Source: Tyto alba
Taxonomy: Eukaryota > Chordata > Aves > Strigiformes > Tytonidae
Assembly: GCF_018691265.1 (NCBI RefSeq)
Contig: NW_024881322.1
Location: 11,459,989 to 11,523,988, forward strand
Length of the DNA stretch: 64,000 nucleotides
Direction: 5' to 3'
Part shown: one piece after another, positions 51,389 to 63,110 of the stretch
How the letters are laid out: the number at the start of each line of letters is the position of its first letter
Numbering within the stretch: the first letter of the stretch is position 1
The notes under the pieces: generated by a model
Database searches by the model: none
Seen by the model: the letters and a program-made list of their open reading frames with translations, nothing else
Told to the model about the DNA's origin: nothing
Made by a program: the position numbers and the translations under genes

Positions 51389-51420
<32 letters not shown>
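51389..51420 (+). repeat. Poly-A tract (32 A)
   Basis: An uninterrupted run of 32 A residues, among the longest pure A runs in the window. No retroposed body is recognised to its left. Confidence 0.95.
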
Positions 51421-51425
<5 letters not shown>

Positions 51426-52449
51426 AATGTTTAAAGCATGAGAATGGATGAATGTGCTAACTTGACCCATCTCTTCCCAAATAAATTGGCTGCTACCAGT
51501 GTAGGACATTCACCATGAACTTATCTGGGTTAGTCAAATTGGCACCTGAATGGCAACAGGTAAATCAGGCTGGATAAAACTGGCATTAAATGGAGCCAGA
51601 ATCTGTGTAAGACTCCCTTGATAAGAAACCTGAGTGACAAATGATGATTTAGGGCAAAGACTACACCTATTTGTCTTTTCCAGATTTGTACAAGAAAGAC
51701 CTGCCCCACAACCATCAACAGTTTGACATTAGGTCCTCATGTTCTTCTCCTTGGCTGTTTTGGGGGTGTTTTCTAAGCTCTGCCTATTCACTTATAATAA
51801 TAGTTAATAATTTACTAAAAAGAAAATCAAAGAAAACATGAGTGTGCCTTAATATTGGCATGTCAAATGATGTTTAAATGTTGCCTAGCACCATGGATTT
51901 CAATAGAGCATTTCCTCATCCCCATCAGTGTAAGTTAGGGAAGAAGCACCAACACAATGAAACATTTGAAGAATCTTCTAAGTGGTTTACTTCATCTAAA
52001 TGCTATAGTACTTCACTATAATAGGAATGATTATACATGGATTTAGCTCAATTAAACATCACCTTGGTAATGCTCTCTCTTTTGTTATCCAAACATCATT
52101 GCATACATTCATCAGGATGAGTAAAGTTTACCCGGGAAGCCAAGTCAATTTTCTAGTTTTATATTTAAGTGAGCCAAGTTTAAAGAAATAATTTTAAAGC
52201 CTGAAACTAACTATACTCCATTCACACTTCTTACTTCATAGGTACATGCTTCGATTGCTCACATCCTGTCTACAAACATGCATTGGCTGTATTATTTGAC
52301 AAGTCCCTTCCAACTTTTTTCTGAACCTTATCCTCAGAATTATATGCATTATGTTGAATATTTGAAAAATCCTGCCACATCCCCACCCTGTCACCTTTCC
52401 TCTATGCTAAGAAACTTCAGTTGTGTCTTTGAATCTCTGATCTTTTCTT
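51421..52449. other. Unique noncoding DNA, nothing recognised
   Basis: No features seen. Confidence 0.5.
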
Positions 52450-52965
52450 TTGTTCTTCTGTGAACTGTCTCCTGTTAGTCCACATCCTTCTTGACGTGCT
52501 GTACCCAAGCTGGGCAAGCCACTCCAGGTGAGTAGCTTGGCAGCATGAGCAAAAGGTTACTTCACATTTATGCATCATAGAATCATCTTTTCTTGTTCTT
52601 TTGATTTTGTTCCTCTACCACGTTCCTCTTCATCAATTTTCCACAGGACTTAAGCATCCTGGATTTACATGATTGATTACTCCTATTGGCTTGTAGTATC
52701 TTGCCTTGTGACTATTGAAGAGCCTTTTATTTTTTTCAGATAGTAGCTTCAATTTATCATTTAGAATTCATGTCTCCCTTTAAAATATTCTGGTAGTCAC
52801 TCCTGGATTATTGTCATCTCTGCATTTAAACAAGTAGCTCTACCCCATCTTCTTGGTGATTGATGAAAATATTGAGTAATACCAGATCTAAGATAGCCCC
52901 AGTATTTTGACTACTGGTAACTGGCTGTGACATTTCAGCAGTGCTTTAGCCTTGGATAATGTTTC
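52450..52965 (-). mobile_element. Probable old CR1 LINE fragment
   Basis: TCCACATCCTTCTTGACGTGCTGTACCCAAGCTGG followed by CACTCCAGGTGAG resembles the reversed CR1 segment around 'TCCTTCTTG-A-TG-GG-ACCCAGAACTGG...CTCCAG'. GATTGATGAAAATATTGAGTAATACCAGATCTAAGATAGCCCCAG (about 52858-52902) and GGTAACTGGCTG match the reversed reverse transcriptase block that encodes the NIFIND-like region. The middle is hard to align, so the extent is approximate. Confidence 0.45.
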
Positions 52966-53817
52966 TCAGGCCAGCATGATTTAAAAATATCAAATTAGTC
53001 AAGAAGTCTCAAGTCTGTTCTTCCCTGTTAAAGGCTGAGATCTTACCCTTTGTCATTTATACTAAGTGTGTCTGACACTAATTCAGTGAAGGCTGAGGGA
53101 GTATTAGTAATTTCTCAACATCATCTGTTGCTCAGACATCCTGTTCCCTGGAGGAGAAGACCAACTTTTCCTTCGACCGTTTTGTGTTGCTGTTTCTGTG
53201 CCTTGACAGTTTTGATACTGTCCCTTCACATTCCCACTAAAAATTTATTCCATCCTTAGTGGTCAGGACTTGATATGCTATTTCAATGATGTGAGACTGA
53301 TGTAGCCTGACAACATACATGATGTTTACACCATAAGCAAGGACAATTACACATTTTCTGCTTCTGCAAAACCCCTCTTGTATACAGGTAACACAACAGA
53401 AACAGTGTTTGGCTCAGTGTGAGCCTAACTGAAATATGCCCTTTTAAAATTCCATTGAAACAGTATTATGCTGCATTCTCAACACATTATATTACATTTC
53501 AGTGCATTTTCTCTTTGCTCTAAAGCAGTTCCTTGAAAACACACCATTGCTCCTGGTCTCTCTTTTCCAAAATGCTCTGCACAGGACAGCAACTGCAGAA
53601 GTGGACAGTTGTAATGATGCTTTTTCCTACATTCTCTTAAAACTTTGTGACACTTGACTGTAAAACTACATGATCTTTCAAGTCATTTTGTGGTATTCTT
53701 ATTATGCATATTCACTGTTTCATAACTCTTCTGTTTTCAACATGCAATATGTTGATCATTTCAGGTTGTTCCACAGATTGCAGATGATCTATTGCACTTG
53801 CAGCAAAATAACCTGCC
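52966..53817. other. Unique noncoding DNA, nothing recognised
   Basis: It may include further decayed LINE sequence continuing from the left, up to about 53270, but this could not be established. Confidence 0.4.
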
Positions 53818-53955
53818 TACATATACATACATACATATTTATGTGTGCACACACATACACTTAGACATATTCAAATATGAATATATAGACACACAATTAT
53901 AGGTTTTTATGCACGTGTATAGGGACACACACTTACATATTGTGCACGTATACCT
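53818..53955 (+). repeat. Imperfect (TACA)/(CA)/(TA) simple repeat
   Basis: Alternating TACATA, CACACA and TATATG units with interruptions. It is purine-pyrimidine alternating DNA over much of its length. Confidence 0.85.
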
Positions 53956-56900
53956 ATTCCATATTTTACCTCCAGAGCTAGGGATTTGCTTATAACACAA
54001 ACGCTGTCTTGCTGTCTAACAGCTTGAACAGAATATTTTCCAGAAAATTCACTCACAAGTTAATTATACAAGAAATTACTATTTGGGGTCTAGAAGGAAG
54101 AAAGGAGTAAGTTTAAAAATACACTAGAAAGCAACCCAAGCTACACATCCATGAGAATAATCAAGAAGGGAATTTTCAATGACAACCAAAGCAAAGAAAG
54201 CATGAATAACACCAGAAAAGGAAAAGGTACAGATGCTGATCTGTAATACAAAGTGTCACTGAAATTCACCCCTGAAGGCCAATTAAACTCCTTGTTCACT
54301 TTTAGACCAGGATTCCTGTGGAAAGCACGTTTCCTCTGGGCTTGGTGCCGACCCTCTACACAGAGGGATATTTCTCCCCTGAGGATGACCATCATATCAT
54401 TGCAGTCACACGCTGCTGTAGGAGCACCCCAAAGGAGAATGGACAGACTAGGCATCCCATACGCAGCAGTTGGACCATTTAGAAAACAGTGATTTAACAT
54501 AATATCTCTCTGTAGAGTAATGAAGAAGGAAACATTCCAAGTGCTCACTGCCAAAACAAAAGGACACAGAAGGGACCCTGTGTACTTTGGGTTCTTGTCT
54601 ACAGTGTGGGACAAGAGATTCCACACGGTTCTGCCTGGTCAGGAACTGGGGCTAGATGCTTGCTCGCACTCTCGGCATATTCCTCATAGCCAGAGAGAAC
54701 AGGGTCTTTCACTTGGTCCCTCCCTGCATCTCAAAGAAACCACAAAGCCATTTCAGTTTTGACAAAAAAAAACTGCCAAAATTTTTCAGACAGCTCGATC
54801 TACATGTTCCTTCCAGTGTCAAATGAAGGAAGACTTATCTCCTTCACTAGACTTTGGATTTGGCTCATATAAGCAGGAGTAAAAGAGGAAACCATGATCA
54901 CATGAGATCTAAAATACTTGGCCTCTTGGTCTCTGTAAAGACAGGTCTCATCTATCAAAAGCAGCCATTTATATTACTCAGAACAAAAATAGGTCAGTGG
55001 GAATATTTGTAGGCTTGCATCCATGCAACAACAAAGAGATTAAAATACTTCAGTGGAATGGTTACAAAACCTTTAACAACTTTGATTTCCCTGGTCTTTT
55101 CTTTGAAAGTTTCTGTGAAATGCAACTCTCTGGAATATAAAATAAGCAGTAAAAACTGCAGGTTCATACAGGTACCCCTCTGAATATTATCTGTAGAAGG
55201 TAGAAAAGGGAACTACCAATCTTTAAAGGTAAAAACAATGTTATGGTTAATTAAACAGAAAAAAATCCTTGCCATTCTCAATATAGCTTTGACATTTAAT
55301 TTTATTCTATTTTAATGTGAAATAGGCCTTCCCCACAGGAGACCCAGAATGGCCAATTATAAAGAGAAAAAGAATGTTTTAACATTTTATGTAGTCATAA
55401 ATCAGAAAGTTTGGTGGTGGTGTCAAACTACTATGAATCACCAAGATTTCAGGCTGAGAAGAGCATTGAAGAGACTCAGTCAGGCTGACCTTAGATTGGA
55501 CCATAAACCCATTGATGCATCATTTGTATGGAAAATTTCCATACATAAACCAAACGATAGGAATAAACCCCCATTCTGCCATCACAAACTTGGTGCATTT
55601 AAAATGCAAAGCAGCCAGCGCCTTAGCAGGCAAAGCTAGGAAGCCTGGTTTACAGAAAGTTTTGAACTAAGGCTTTCTACATCTCTGTGCTCTCCACAGA
55701 TTTTTCCAAAGCTTTTCCCATCGTGGGGCATGCGTGCAGCCTCATCTTCTCTGACCAGACACTTACCCTCATGAAACTAATGGGAATTCATTATTTTTGA
55801 AACTTCTCTCTCTTCATCAAATGACCTTAAAATTAACCAAGTTAATTGGGAGGGAGATAAAAAAAGACATAGTAGCAGATGCAGCACTATCACACAAATT
55901 TCAGTTAGTTTTCAGTCGGGTTTTAGGACACCAAGTGAAAAAATTACAAGGACTGTCCTTATTTAACCAAACCACATTAAAATGAGGGACTACAGCCTGG
56001 GTTAACATCATACGTTTAACTCACCAGGTTTGCTTAAGAAACCTGAGTTTCAAAAAAGTCTCCTGACTGCAGTCTCGCACTGCAAACAGTAAACAGCTGA
56101 GCCCACACAGTTACATCCATTCCTCCCTTGCCTTTCAGATCAATCACAGAATATTATTTCCCATTCCCGCACACCCAGCTGGGCTCTCCTGCCAGCTTTG
56201 TGCAGCATCAGTAGCAGCTCTAGCAAACAAAGGAAAAAACTCCCTGGTAGCAATGTGGGACCAAGGCAAACCTTGGGTTTCATTTGTTCATAAAACACCT
56301 GATATCCACCCAGCAAAGCAGAGAAGGGGAAATCTCAGGATGCTGACAGTAGGTGCCTAGCCCCAAGCTGCTGGGGCTGCTGCCAAGGTAAAGCAAGACC
56401 TTTTCCAATTTATGGGATCTGGCTTGATGCCCAGCAGATTAATTTATTAATATCGCTGATCCCATAACTGCCTCTTTTATCCTTGCACCTCTACTCCAAT
56501 CCAACTTCTGCTGCACCTCCGTGCTTACCCAGGGAAGGCACTTTGCTTCTACACCCAAAGCATCAGCCTTGTGGGACCTCATCCCACGGTCACTGCCAGG
56601 CTGAAGCCCCTTTCACCCTTTCCCACCACATGAGAAAAGTGACTGCACCCAGAAAAGGAAACCTGGTGCAGAAATACTCACGTGCACCGTGCCCCAAATC
56701 TGACTGCAACTGACTTTCAGTAAAGGGTTTGAACCTGAAAGGAAATTCACATTTCACCAGTCTCAACAAACTTTGTTCCTGAGGCAGGATCATTGTCACA
56801 GCACTCAATATGACAATTCTCCCCACTGGACCTTGCTGCTTCTCTTTTTCTTTTACCACACTAAGTTCAATGTGTTTACTTTAAAGGGCAGTCATTTGAA

Positions 56901-57051
56901 ACCAGTTGTGCAATGTCCTGCTTATTAGTGCCCTTCAAGTTACACAGTGTGCACTGTGAGCTTAATTATGAGACAGTGTTGGGAAATTAAAATGTTCCGA
57001 AAAGCAATAAATGTTAAAAATGAAAATAGGATGTTTAACTGGCAAATTGAA

Positions 57052-57055
<4 letters not shown>
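53956..57055. other. Unique noncoding DNA, nothing recognised
   Basis: A 161-codon minus-strand frame at 54141-54626 lacks any family signature. No repeats were recognised. Confidence 0.5.

Positions 57056-57084
<29 letters not shown>
57056..57084 (+). repeat. Poly-A tract (29 A)
   Basis: A pure run of A followed by short CAAAACAACAG interruptions. Confidence 0.95.
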
Positions 57085-57598
57085 CAAAACAACAGAAAAC
57101 GAGTTTTTAACTGAAGAAGTCAGTCAACTTATATTCTTGAGGATAATGGCTCTATTATTTTTAAAAAATCTATATATTGTTAGACTTTCATCAAGCTAAT
57201 AAATCAAAATAAACAGCAAGATTATCATAACCTACTAGCAACCTTTCCTAACAAGGAAAGAGGAGCTGCAAAAAGTAAAATGAACAAATAAGGAAGATTA
57301 ATGTTAGTGTAATGGAATATGTGCTTGGAGCAGACGTGGCTGCTTCAAAGAAACTCTCAACTATATCAACACCCACGACATTCTCACCTCAGAAAAGTCA
57401 ACCAGGCCAATGTACCTCAAGAGGAAAATAGACCATATGATAAAATGCAAAGGGGACCTGAGCAACAGACTATGATGAGAGATCCCTCACGCACAGAACA
57501 GCGGTGTTGGTGTTCTGTGGGTCACTAGCTGAGGACAAAAGGACTTCTGCTATTAACAAAAAAAGTTTTATTGGTCTTGGGAGTTTGTTGTTTTGTTG

Positions 57599-57618
57599 TT
57601 TTTTTTTTTTTTTTTTTT
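57599..57618 (+). repeat. Poly-T tract (20 T)
   Basis: A pure T run preceded by TTGTTGTTTTGTTG. It lies about 200 bases left of an A run of similar length, forming an inverted pair. Confidence 0.95.
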
Positions 57619-57818
57619 CAGGAAAAACGGTTGTGTAGTCTTTCTTTCCAGAGTTGAACGTCTTCCTTCCCTGAGCTCCCCAGGAAAAGAATCACTTTTT
57701 ACTAGAATGCCTTTACAGGGACAGTCACAAACTTGTTACAGGAAGTATGTAAGAATTGCCTCCATCACATCACTGTCTGTAAACTAATGGTACAAGGTGC
57801 CACTGATGTTCGGAGGGG

Positions 57819-57841
57819 AAAAAAAAAAAAAAAAAAAAAAA
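57819..57841 (+). repeat. Poly-A tract (23 A)
   Basis: A pure A run after GGAGGGG; partner of the T run to its left. Confidence 0.95.
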
Positions 57842-59289
57842 GACAGACAAAACAAGAAAACACTGAAATAGCTTCAAAAAGAAATAGAAAACCAGTCAGG
57901 CCTCCATGCAATAGAAATTCCTAAGTCTGATAAGGCATTAAAAATCTCTTTTGTGCAAACAGTAATGGTCATAATGTGACAAAACTTCTGATATGCCTCA
58001 CCCGTAGTCAGGGTGCATTTAGAGATGGACAGAACTACAGTTCTGCTCATATCAAGAAGAGTATACAGATCACTGATAAATATTAAAGTACATAATTGTA
58101 TTTGGTTATTGATATCAATCAGAATACTTCCTTAACAAAAAGGAAATGCAATTCATTGAAGCACAATAACTTCCTATTTTATTAAAATAAAGAGAAGAGC
58201 AAATACACCTCAGAACAGCGTTATTTGTAAGCTCTTCAAATAGTAATAACAAAATTCAAAGAAATATCACTTCTACTGTCTTCCCCTCTGATAAAACCAA
58301 CATAGATCTTATTGCTAACTTTGCTCTTAATAAAGAAAAGTTGATAAACATCTCAGTATCATCAAATATGTTTCAGACATGCAATTCTGTCCAAGATTAT
58401 CTAGAATTTCTCAGGGGAAAGCACTGAAAGTGTCTGCACCAATGCTGGCAGAGTCAGATTTTAATAAATTAAATGTTTCTCTTTTGTGTGTGCTCACACT
58501 CTAATAAAACACATATGGGAAGATAGTGAAAATATTCAAAGAAACAAAATTTCCTTTGATGATGATTCATTGAAATCAAAATCAAATCTGTTATTATCCA
58601 TCAGACTATAAATGGTGTGATGAATGCCTGGGATTTACATGGCACTTTGCATCTTTAGAGTACTGTAATTAATTATTCTTGTGCTGCATGACATAGTTTT
58701 CACACAAAGCTCTGCTAATGTCCAACTAGACATTAATTCTAATGGCTCCTTTCCTCAGCTGGGATAATATGGTGAAACTCTGGTCATGTATCTAATATAC
58801 ATGAAGAACAAATTTGTACCAAACACTGCAATGACAGAAACAATACCTTTATTTTATTAGTTTGCTTGATAGTTTTGATTAAAACCTTTAAAGGTACTTC
58901 AAGTTTGCTGGTATTTTTTTAATAAGATAAAGCTCCAGAGGGAGCCCATGCACAAAGAATATATATATAAAATATTTTCCAGACTAATAGTAAAACTGCA
59001 TGCAGCAATTTCTTCAAATCAATGTTTCAAGCCTATCTTTATTATGGAACTATAAGTTTCAACTATATAGAATTGTCTCCCCAAAAATTTTTACATAACA
59101 GGGCTTGTTTTATTTAGTATACATATGTCAATAAACACAAAGCCTGTTGCAATATAAAAAAAAAAAATCTCTGTTTGATATCAAAGATGATATAACTTTG
59201 CCTCAAATTCAGAAGAGTCCAGGATAACCTGTGGTTAACTATTCATAGGAGACAAGAAACACCCAAAAGAAATATTAAAATCACAGTAA
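57842..59289. other. AT-rich unique DNA, possible conserved stretch
   Basis: No gene seen. The stretch at 58560-58760 reads as non-repetitive AT-rich DNA with enhancer-like words; GGCACTTTGCATCTTTAGAGTACTGTAATTAATTATTC could alternatively be a relic of an L2-type 3' end. Confidence 0.4.
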
Positions 59290-59377
59290 GATCATAGAAA
59301 CATTGAACCAATTATGTTGGAAAAGACCTTTAGGATTACCAAGTACAACTGTAAACCTAACGCCATCAAGTCCACCA

Positions 59378-61500
59378 CTAAACTATGTCCCTAAGCACCA
59401 TATCTACATATCTTTTAAATACCTCCAGGCATGGTGACCCAACCACTTCCCTGGGGAGCCTGTTCCCCAGCCTGACAACCCTTTTGGTGAAGACACTTTT
59501 CCTAATATCCAATCTAAACCTCCCCTGGGGCAACTTGAGGCCATTTCCTCTTTTCCTATTTCTTGTTACTTGGAATAAGAGATCGACACCCACCTCACTA
59601 CAGCCTCTTTAGGTAGTTGTAGACGTCAATGAGGTCTCCCCTCAGTCTCCTTTTCTCCAGACCAAACAGCCCCTGTTCCCTCAGCTACTTCTCACAGGAC
59701 TTGTTCTCTAGACCCTTCACCAGCCTGGCTGCCCTTCCCTGAACATGTTCCAGCACCTCAGTGTCTGTCTTCCAGTGAGGGGCTCAAAACTGAACCCAGT
59801 ATTCAAGGTGTGGCCTCACCAGTGCCACACAGAGGGACGATCACTTCCCTAGTCCTGCTGGCCACACTATATCTGACACAAGCCAGGATGCTGTTGGCCT
59901 TCTTGGCCACCTGGGCACACTGCCGGCTCATATTCAGCCGGCTGTCGACCAACCCCCCCAGGTCCTTTTCCACCAGGCAGCTTTCCAGCCACTCTTCCCC
60001 AAGCCTGTAGTGTTGCACAGGGTTGTTGTGACCCAAGTGCTGAACTCAGCACTAAGCCTTATTGAACCTCATACAGTTGTCCTCAGCCCATCTGTCCAGC
60101 CTGTCCAGATCCCTCTGTAGAGCCTCCCTACCCTCAAGCAGATCAACACTCCTGCCCACCTTGGTGTCGTCTGCAAATTTGCTAAGGGTGAACTTGATCC
60201 CCTCGTCCAGATCACTGATAAATATATTTAACAGAACTGGCCCAAATACCAGGCCCTGGGGAACACCAGTTGTGACTGGAAACCAGCTGGATTTAACTCC
60301 ATTCACCACAACTCTTTGGACTTGGCCATCCAGCTCCAGACAGTTTTTTACCTAGTGAAGTGCACACCCATCCAAGTCATGAGCAGCCAGTTTCTCCAGG
60401 AGAATGCTGTGGGAAATGGTGTCCGAGGCTTTACTAAAGTCTACAGAGACAACATTCACATCCACTATATTGGTCACCTTGTCATAGAAGGAGGTCGGGT
60501 TAGTCAAGCAGGACCTGCCTTCCATAAACACATGCTGACTGGGCCTGGTCACCTGGTTGTCCTGTACACGCCGTGTGATGGCACTCAAGATGATCTGCTC
60601 CATAATCTTCCCTGGCACCGAGGTCAGACTGACAGGCCTCTAGTTCCCTGGATCCTCCTTCTGGCCCTTCTTGTAGATGGGTGCCACATTTGCTAACCTC
60701 CAGCCATCTGGGACCTCCCTGGTTAGCCAGGACTCCTGATAAATGATCGAAAGGGGTTTGGTGAGCACTTCTGCCAGCTCCCTCAGTACCCTTGGGTGGA
60801 TCCCATCCATCCCCATAGACTTGTGTGGTCTAAGTGGTGAAGCAGGTTGCTAACCATTTACCCTTGGGTTATGGGGGCTTCATTCTGCTCACTGTCCCTG
60901 TCTTCCAGCTCAAGGGTCTGGGTGCCTGGAGACCACCTGGTCTTACTACTAAAGACTGAGGCAAAGAAGGCATTAAACACTTCAGACTTTTCCACTATGT
61001 TTCCCGCCACATCCAATAAAGGATAGAGATTGTCCTTAGCCCTGCTTTTGTTGTTAATGCATTTATGGAAACACTTTTTTATTGTCTTCTATTGCAGTAG
61101 CCAGATTAAGTTCTAATTGGGCTCTGGCCCTTCTAATATTTTCTCTGCAAAAGCTCACATCTTTGCAGTCCTCTTGAGTGGCCTTCTCCTTCTTCTAAAG
61201 GCCATAAACTCTTTCTTTTTTTTTCCTGAGTTCCAGCCAAAGCTGTCCCTTCAGCCAGGCTGGTCCTCTTCATCACTAGCTCATCTTTCGGCACATGGGG
61301 ATGGCCTGCTCCTGCGCCTTTAAGATTTCCTTCTTGAAGAATATCCAGCCTTGCTGGACTCCTTTGCCCTTCAGGACTGCCTCCATAGGGATTCTGTCAA
61401 TCAGGTCCCTAAACAGGCCAGAGTCTGCCCTCTGGAAGTCCATGGTGGCAGTTCTGCTAACCTCCCTCCTTACTTCTCTGAGAATCGAAACTATCGTTTT
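59378..61500 (-). pseudogene. CR1 ORF2 reverse transcriptase and C-terminal region, frameshifted
   Basis: This is the reverse transcriptase that copies CR1 RNA at the nicked target. Four open pieces in different frames line up with it in order. 60618-60352 carries MPGKIMEQIILSAITRRVQD and motif A, as VDFSKASDT. 60309-60052 carries [11 protein letters not shown] and the catalytic FADD (residues 45-48). 60036-59803 carries [15 protein letters not shown] and [13 protein letters not shown]. 59593-59378 carries [22 protein letters not shown] and the typical VLRDIV end. Upstream, 61385-61260 reads GVQQGWIFFKKEILKAQEQA, the segment that usually joins endonuclease and reverse transcriptase. At least three frame changes separate these pieces. 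The core residues of motifs A and C look intact, so decay appears to have been neutral rather than starting at the catalytic centre. Confidence 0.92.
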
Positions 61501-61502
61501 GT

Positions 61503-62210
61503 GATCTCAGTGCCCAACACAGTCTCCAACCATCACATCACCCACAAGTCCTTCTCTGTTCATGAACAAGTCGTCCACCAGGCCACCGCTTTCCCCAGTT
61601 GGCTCCCTCCCCAGCAGTGTCAGGAAGTTCTCTTCCACACACTCCAGGAACCTCCTAGACTGTTTCCTCTCTGCTGTATCATATTTCCAGCAGACATCTG
61701 GTAAGTTGAAGTGCCCCCCAGAAACAAGGGCTAGTGATTGTGAGATTTCTTCAAGCTGCTTATAGAATATTTCATCTGGCTCTTCATCCTGGGTGAGTGG
61801 TCTATAACAGACTTCAACCATGATAGCTGTCTTATTGGCCTTCCTCTTGATTCTTGTCCATAAACACTCATCCCTATCATCACCACTGTCAAGCTCTAGA
61901 CAGCCAAAACACTCCCTGATGTAAAGGCCTACCCCATGGCCTCTCCTTCCTGCCCTATCCCTTCTGAAGAGTTTATAGCCAACACTCCAGTTGTGTGAGT
62001 CATCCCACCCTATTTCTATAATGGCAACTGTATCACAGTTTTCCAGCTGTACAATGGCTTCCAGTTCCTCCTGTTCATTGCCCATGCTGCATCCGTTGGT
62101 ATAGATGCACTTCAGTTGGGCGATTGATCCCACCACCTTTTTGTGAGGAGAAGCCATAACTCCTACGTGACCATTCTCAGGCTCTTCTGTGGTTTCTAAC
62201 ACATCGATAA
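61503..62210 (-). pseudogene. CR1 ORF2 endonuclease domain, inactivated
   Basis: This is the APE-type endonuclease that nicks target DNA to start retrotransposition. The open stretch (62271-61507, 254 codons) shows the domain from CIYTNG (Asn at residue 59) through IIEIGW (Glu 86 kept), GYKLFRRDRAGRRG, VCYRP (Tyr 156 kept) and HFNLPDVCWKYDTAERKQ to GDVMVGDCVGH. Two active-site losses stand out. The usual GDFN motif reads GHFN (His at residue 187, about 61711-61713), so a catalytic Asp is missing. The Ser position of the terminal Ser-Asp-His motif is a TGA stop (61507-61509), with Asp-His codons following it. The first 50 or so residues before LKCIYTN do not look like CR1 protein and probably read through the inter-ORF region, so the ATG is not a real start. 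Confidence 0.9.
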
Positions 62211-62369
62211 CCCTTGATTTTTGCTGCCACATGAATCTCCATATCCTGCCTCTACTGAGATGGCAGACCAAAGGACCTCGTTAGCACACTGTCCCTCAAA
62301 CATTCATGTGCTGTCCCTGGGCATATCCTTAGTGAGCCTCGTTTTATCCCTTTCCCCTTTCAAATCTAG

Positions 62370-62940
62370 TGAAAGCTCTTTCAGTGAGCCCTGCTAACTC
62401 CTGCACAAAGACCCTCTTCCCCTTTGAGACAGGAGTACCCCATCTGTTGCCAGCCAGCCTGGTGTCATGTAAACCAACCCATGATCAAAAAAAACAAAAT
62501 TCTGCCAGTGACACCAGGCTTGGGGCCAGGTATTGATTTTCTGGCTTTGACTGTTTCTTCCCTCATCATTCCCTGCACAGAGGAAGGGCAGAGGAGAACA
62601 TTACTTGTGCTCCTGATCCCTTAACCAGTTGTCCCAAAGCCCTGAAGTCTCTCTTGATTGCCATCGGCCTTCTTGTTGCAACTTCATCACTGCCTACCTG
62701 ACAAATCCATAACTGATAGTAACCTGAAGGCTGTACCAGGGCAGGAAGCTTCCTCTTCACACCTTTAACCCGGGCCCCAGGGAGGCAGCAGACTGCCCTA
62801 AGAAGTGGGTCAGGTCTGTGTATGGGGCCTTCTGTTCCCTTCAGGAGGGAGTCTGCTGGGACAATGGCCCGTCTTTTTTTCTTTATGGGAGCAGCTTTGT
62901 CACAGGGCATTGGCTGACTTAACTTCAGTGACTCTTCCAA
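62370..62940 (-). pseudogene. CR1 ORF1 remnant (esterase-like domain)
   Basis: CR1 ORF1 encodes an RNA-binding, chaperone-like protein that carries an SGNH-type esterase domain in many CR1 lineages. A 124-codon open stretch (62940-62566) covers VCCLPGARVKGVKRKLP, a QVGSDEVATR block and AIKRDFRALGQLVKGSGAQV. These correspond to the region around the QVGxDE and RDFRALG-like motifs. The reading then shifts frame; downstream, FFDHGLVYMTPG and DGVLLSQRG can still be seen at about 62490-62420, and another shift breaks the end. The DGV-LS segment, where related copies often carry a His, has Leu here. The N-terminal zinc-finger-like part is not recognisable. Identification rests on similarity to CR1 ORF1 as I know it. 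Confidence 0.75.
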
Positions 62941-63006
62941 GCAAGACTCTCCTCATTACTGTTCAGTTCCCCTTGCAGAGCCTTGTACCTGCTACTCAAG
63001 GGCTGC

Positions 63007-63031
63007 TGGTGGTGGTGGTGGTGGTGGTGGG
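63007..63031 (+). repeat. (GGT)n trinucleotide repeat
   Basis: Eight tandem GGT units ending in GGGG, at or close to the 5' boundary of the large CR1 copy. G pairs with short spacing could form a two-tier quadruplex. Confidence 0.9.
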
Positions 63032-63110
63032 GCAGTCACAGAGGAGAGGTGCGGGCTGCACCAGGGGCTAAAGAGGAATGGTTACTTCATGGGATCCCAC
63101 CCCAGGAAAG

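Larger units (their letters stand above)
59290..63110 (-). mobile_element. CR1 LINE, nearly full-length, inactive
   Basis: This is the largest element in the window. The 3' end is at the left (ATCATAGAAAC, then AAGACCTTTAGGATTACCAAG). Reading on the minus strand from right to left come an ORF1 remnant with the esterase-like region (about 62940-62370), the ORF2 endonuclease (about 62210-61503), a connecting segment (61400-61250), the reverse transcriptase with a preserved FADD motif (about 60177-60166), and the C-terminal region up to 59378. About 3.8 kb remains of an element usually near 4.5 kb. The 5' part upstream of ORF1 is missing or unrecognisable, so the right end is approximate; the (GGT)n at 63007-63031 sits near it. 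Frameshifts and stops break all coding parts, so it cannot move on its own. Confidence 0.95.

Noticed and set aside
54141..54626. 161-codon minus-strand frame
   Set aside because: No domain, no plausible splice context and no typical codon bias by eye.
61507..62271. A host APE-type nuclease gene
   Set aside because: The sequence is the CR1 ORF2 endonuclease; it sits in order between CR1 ORF1 and reverse transcriptase remnants in the same orientation.
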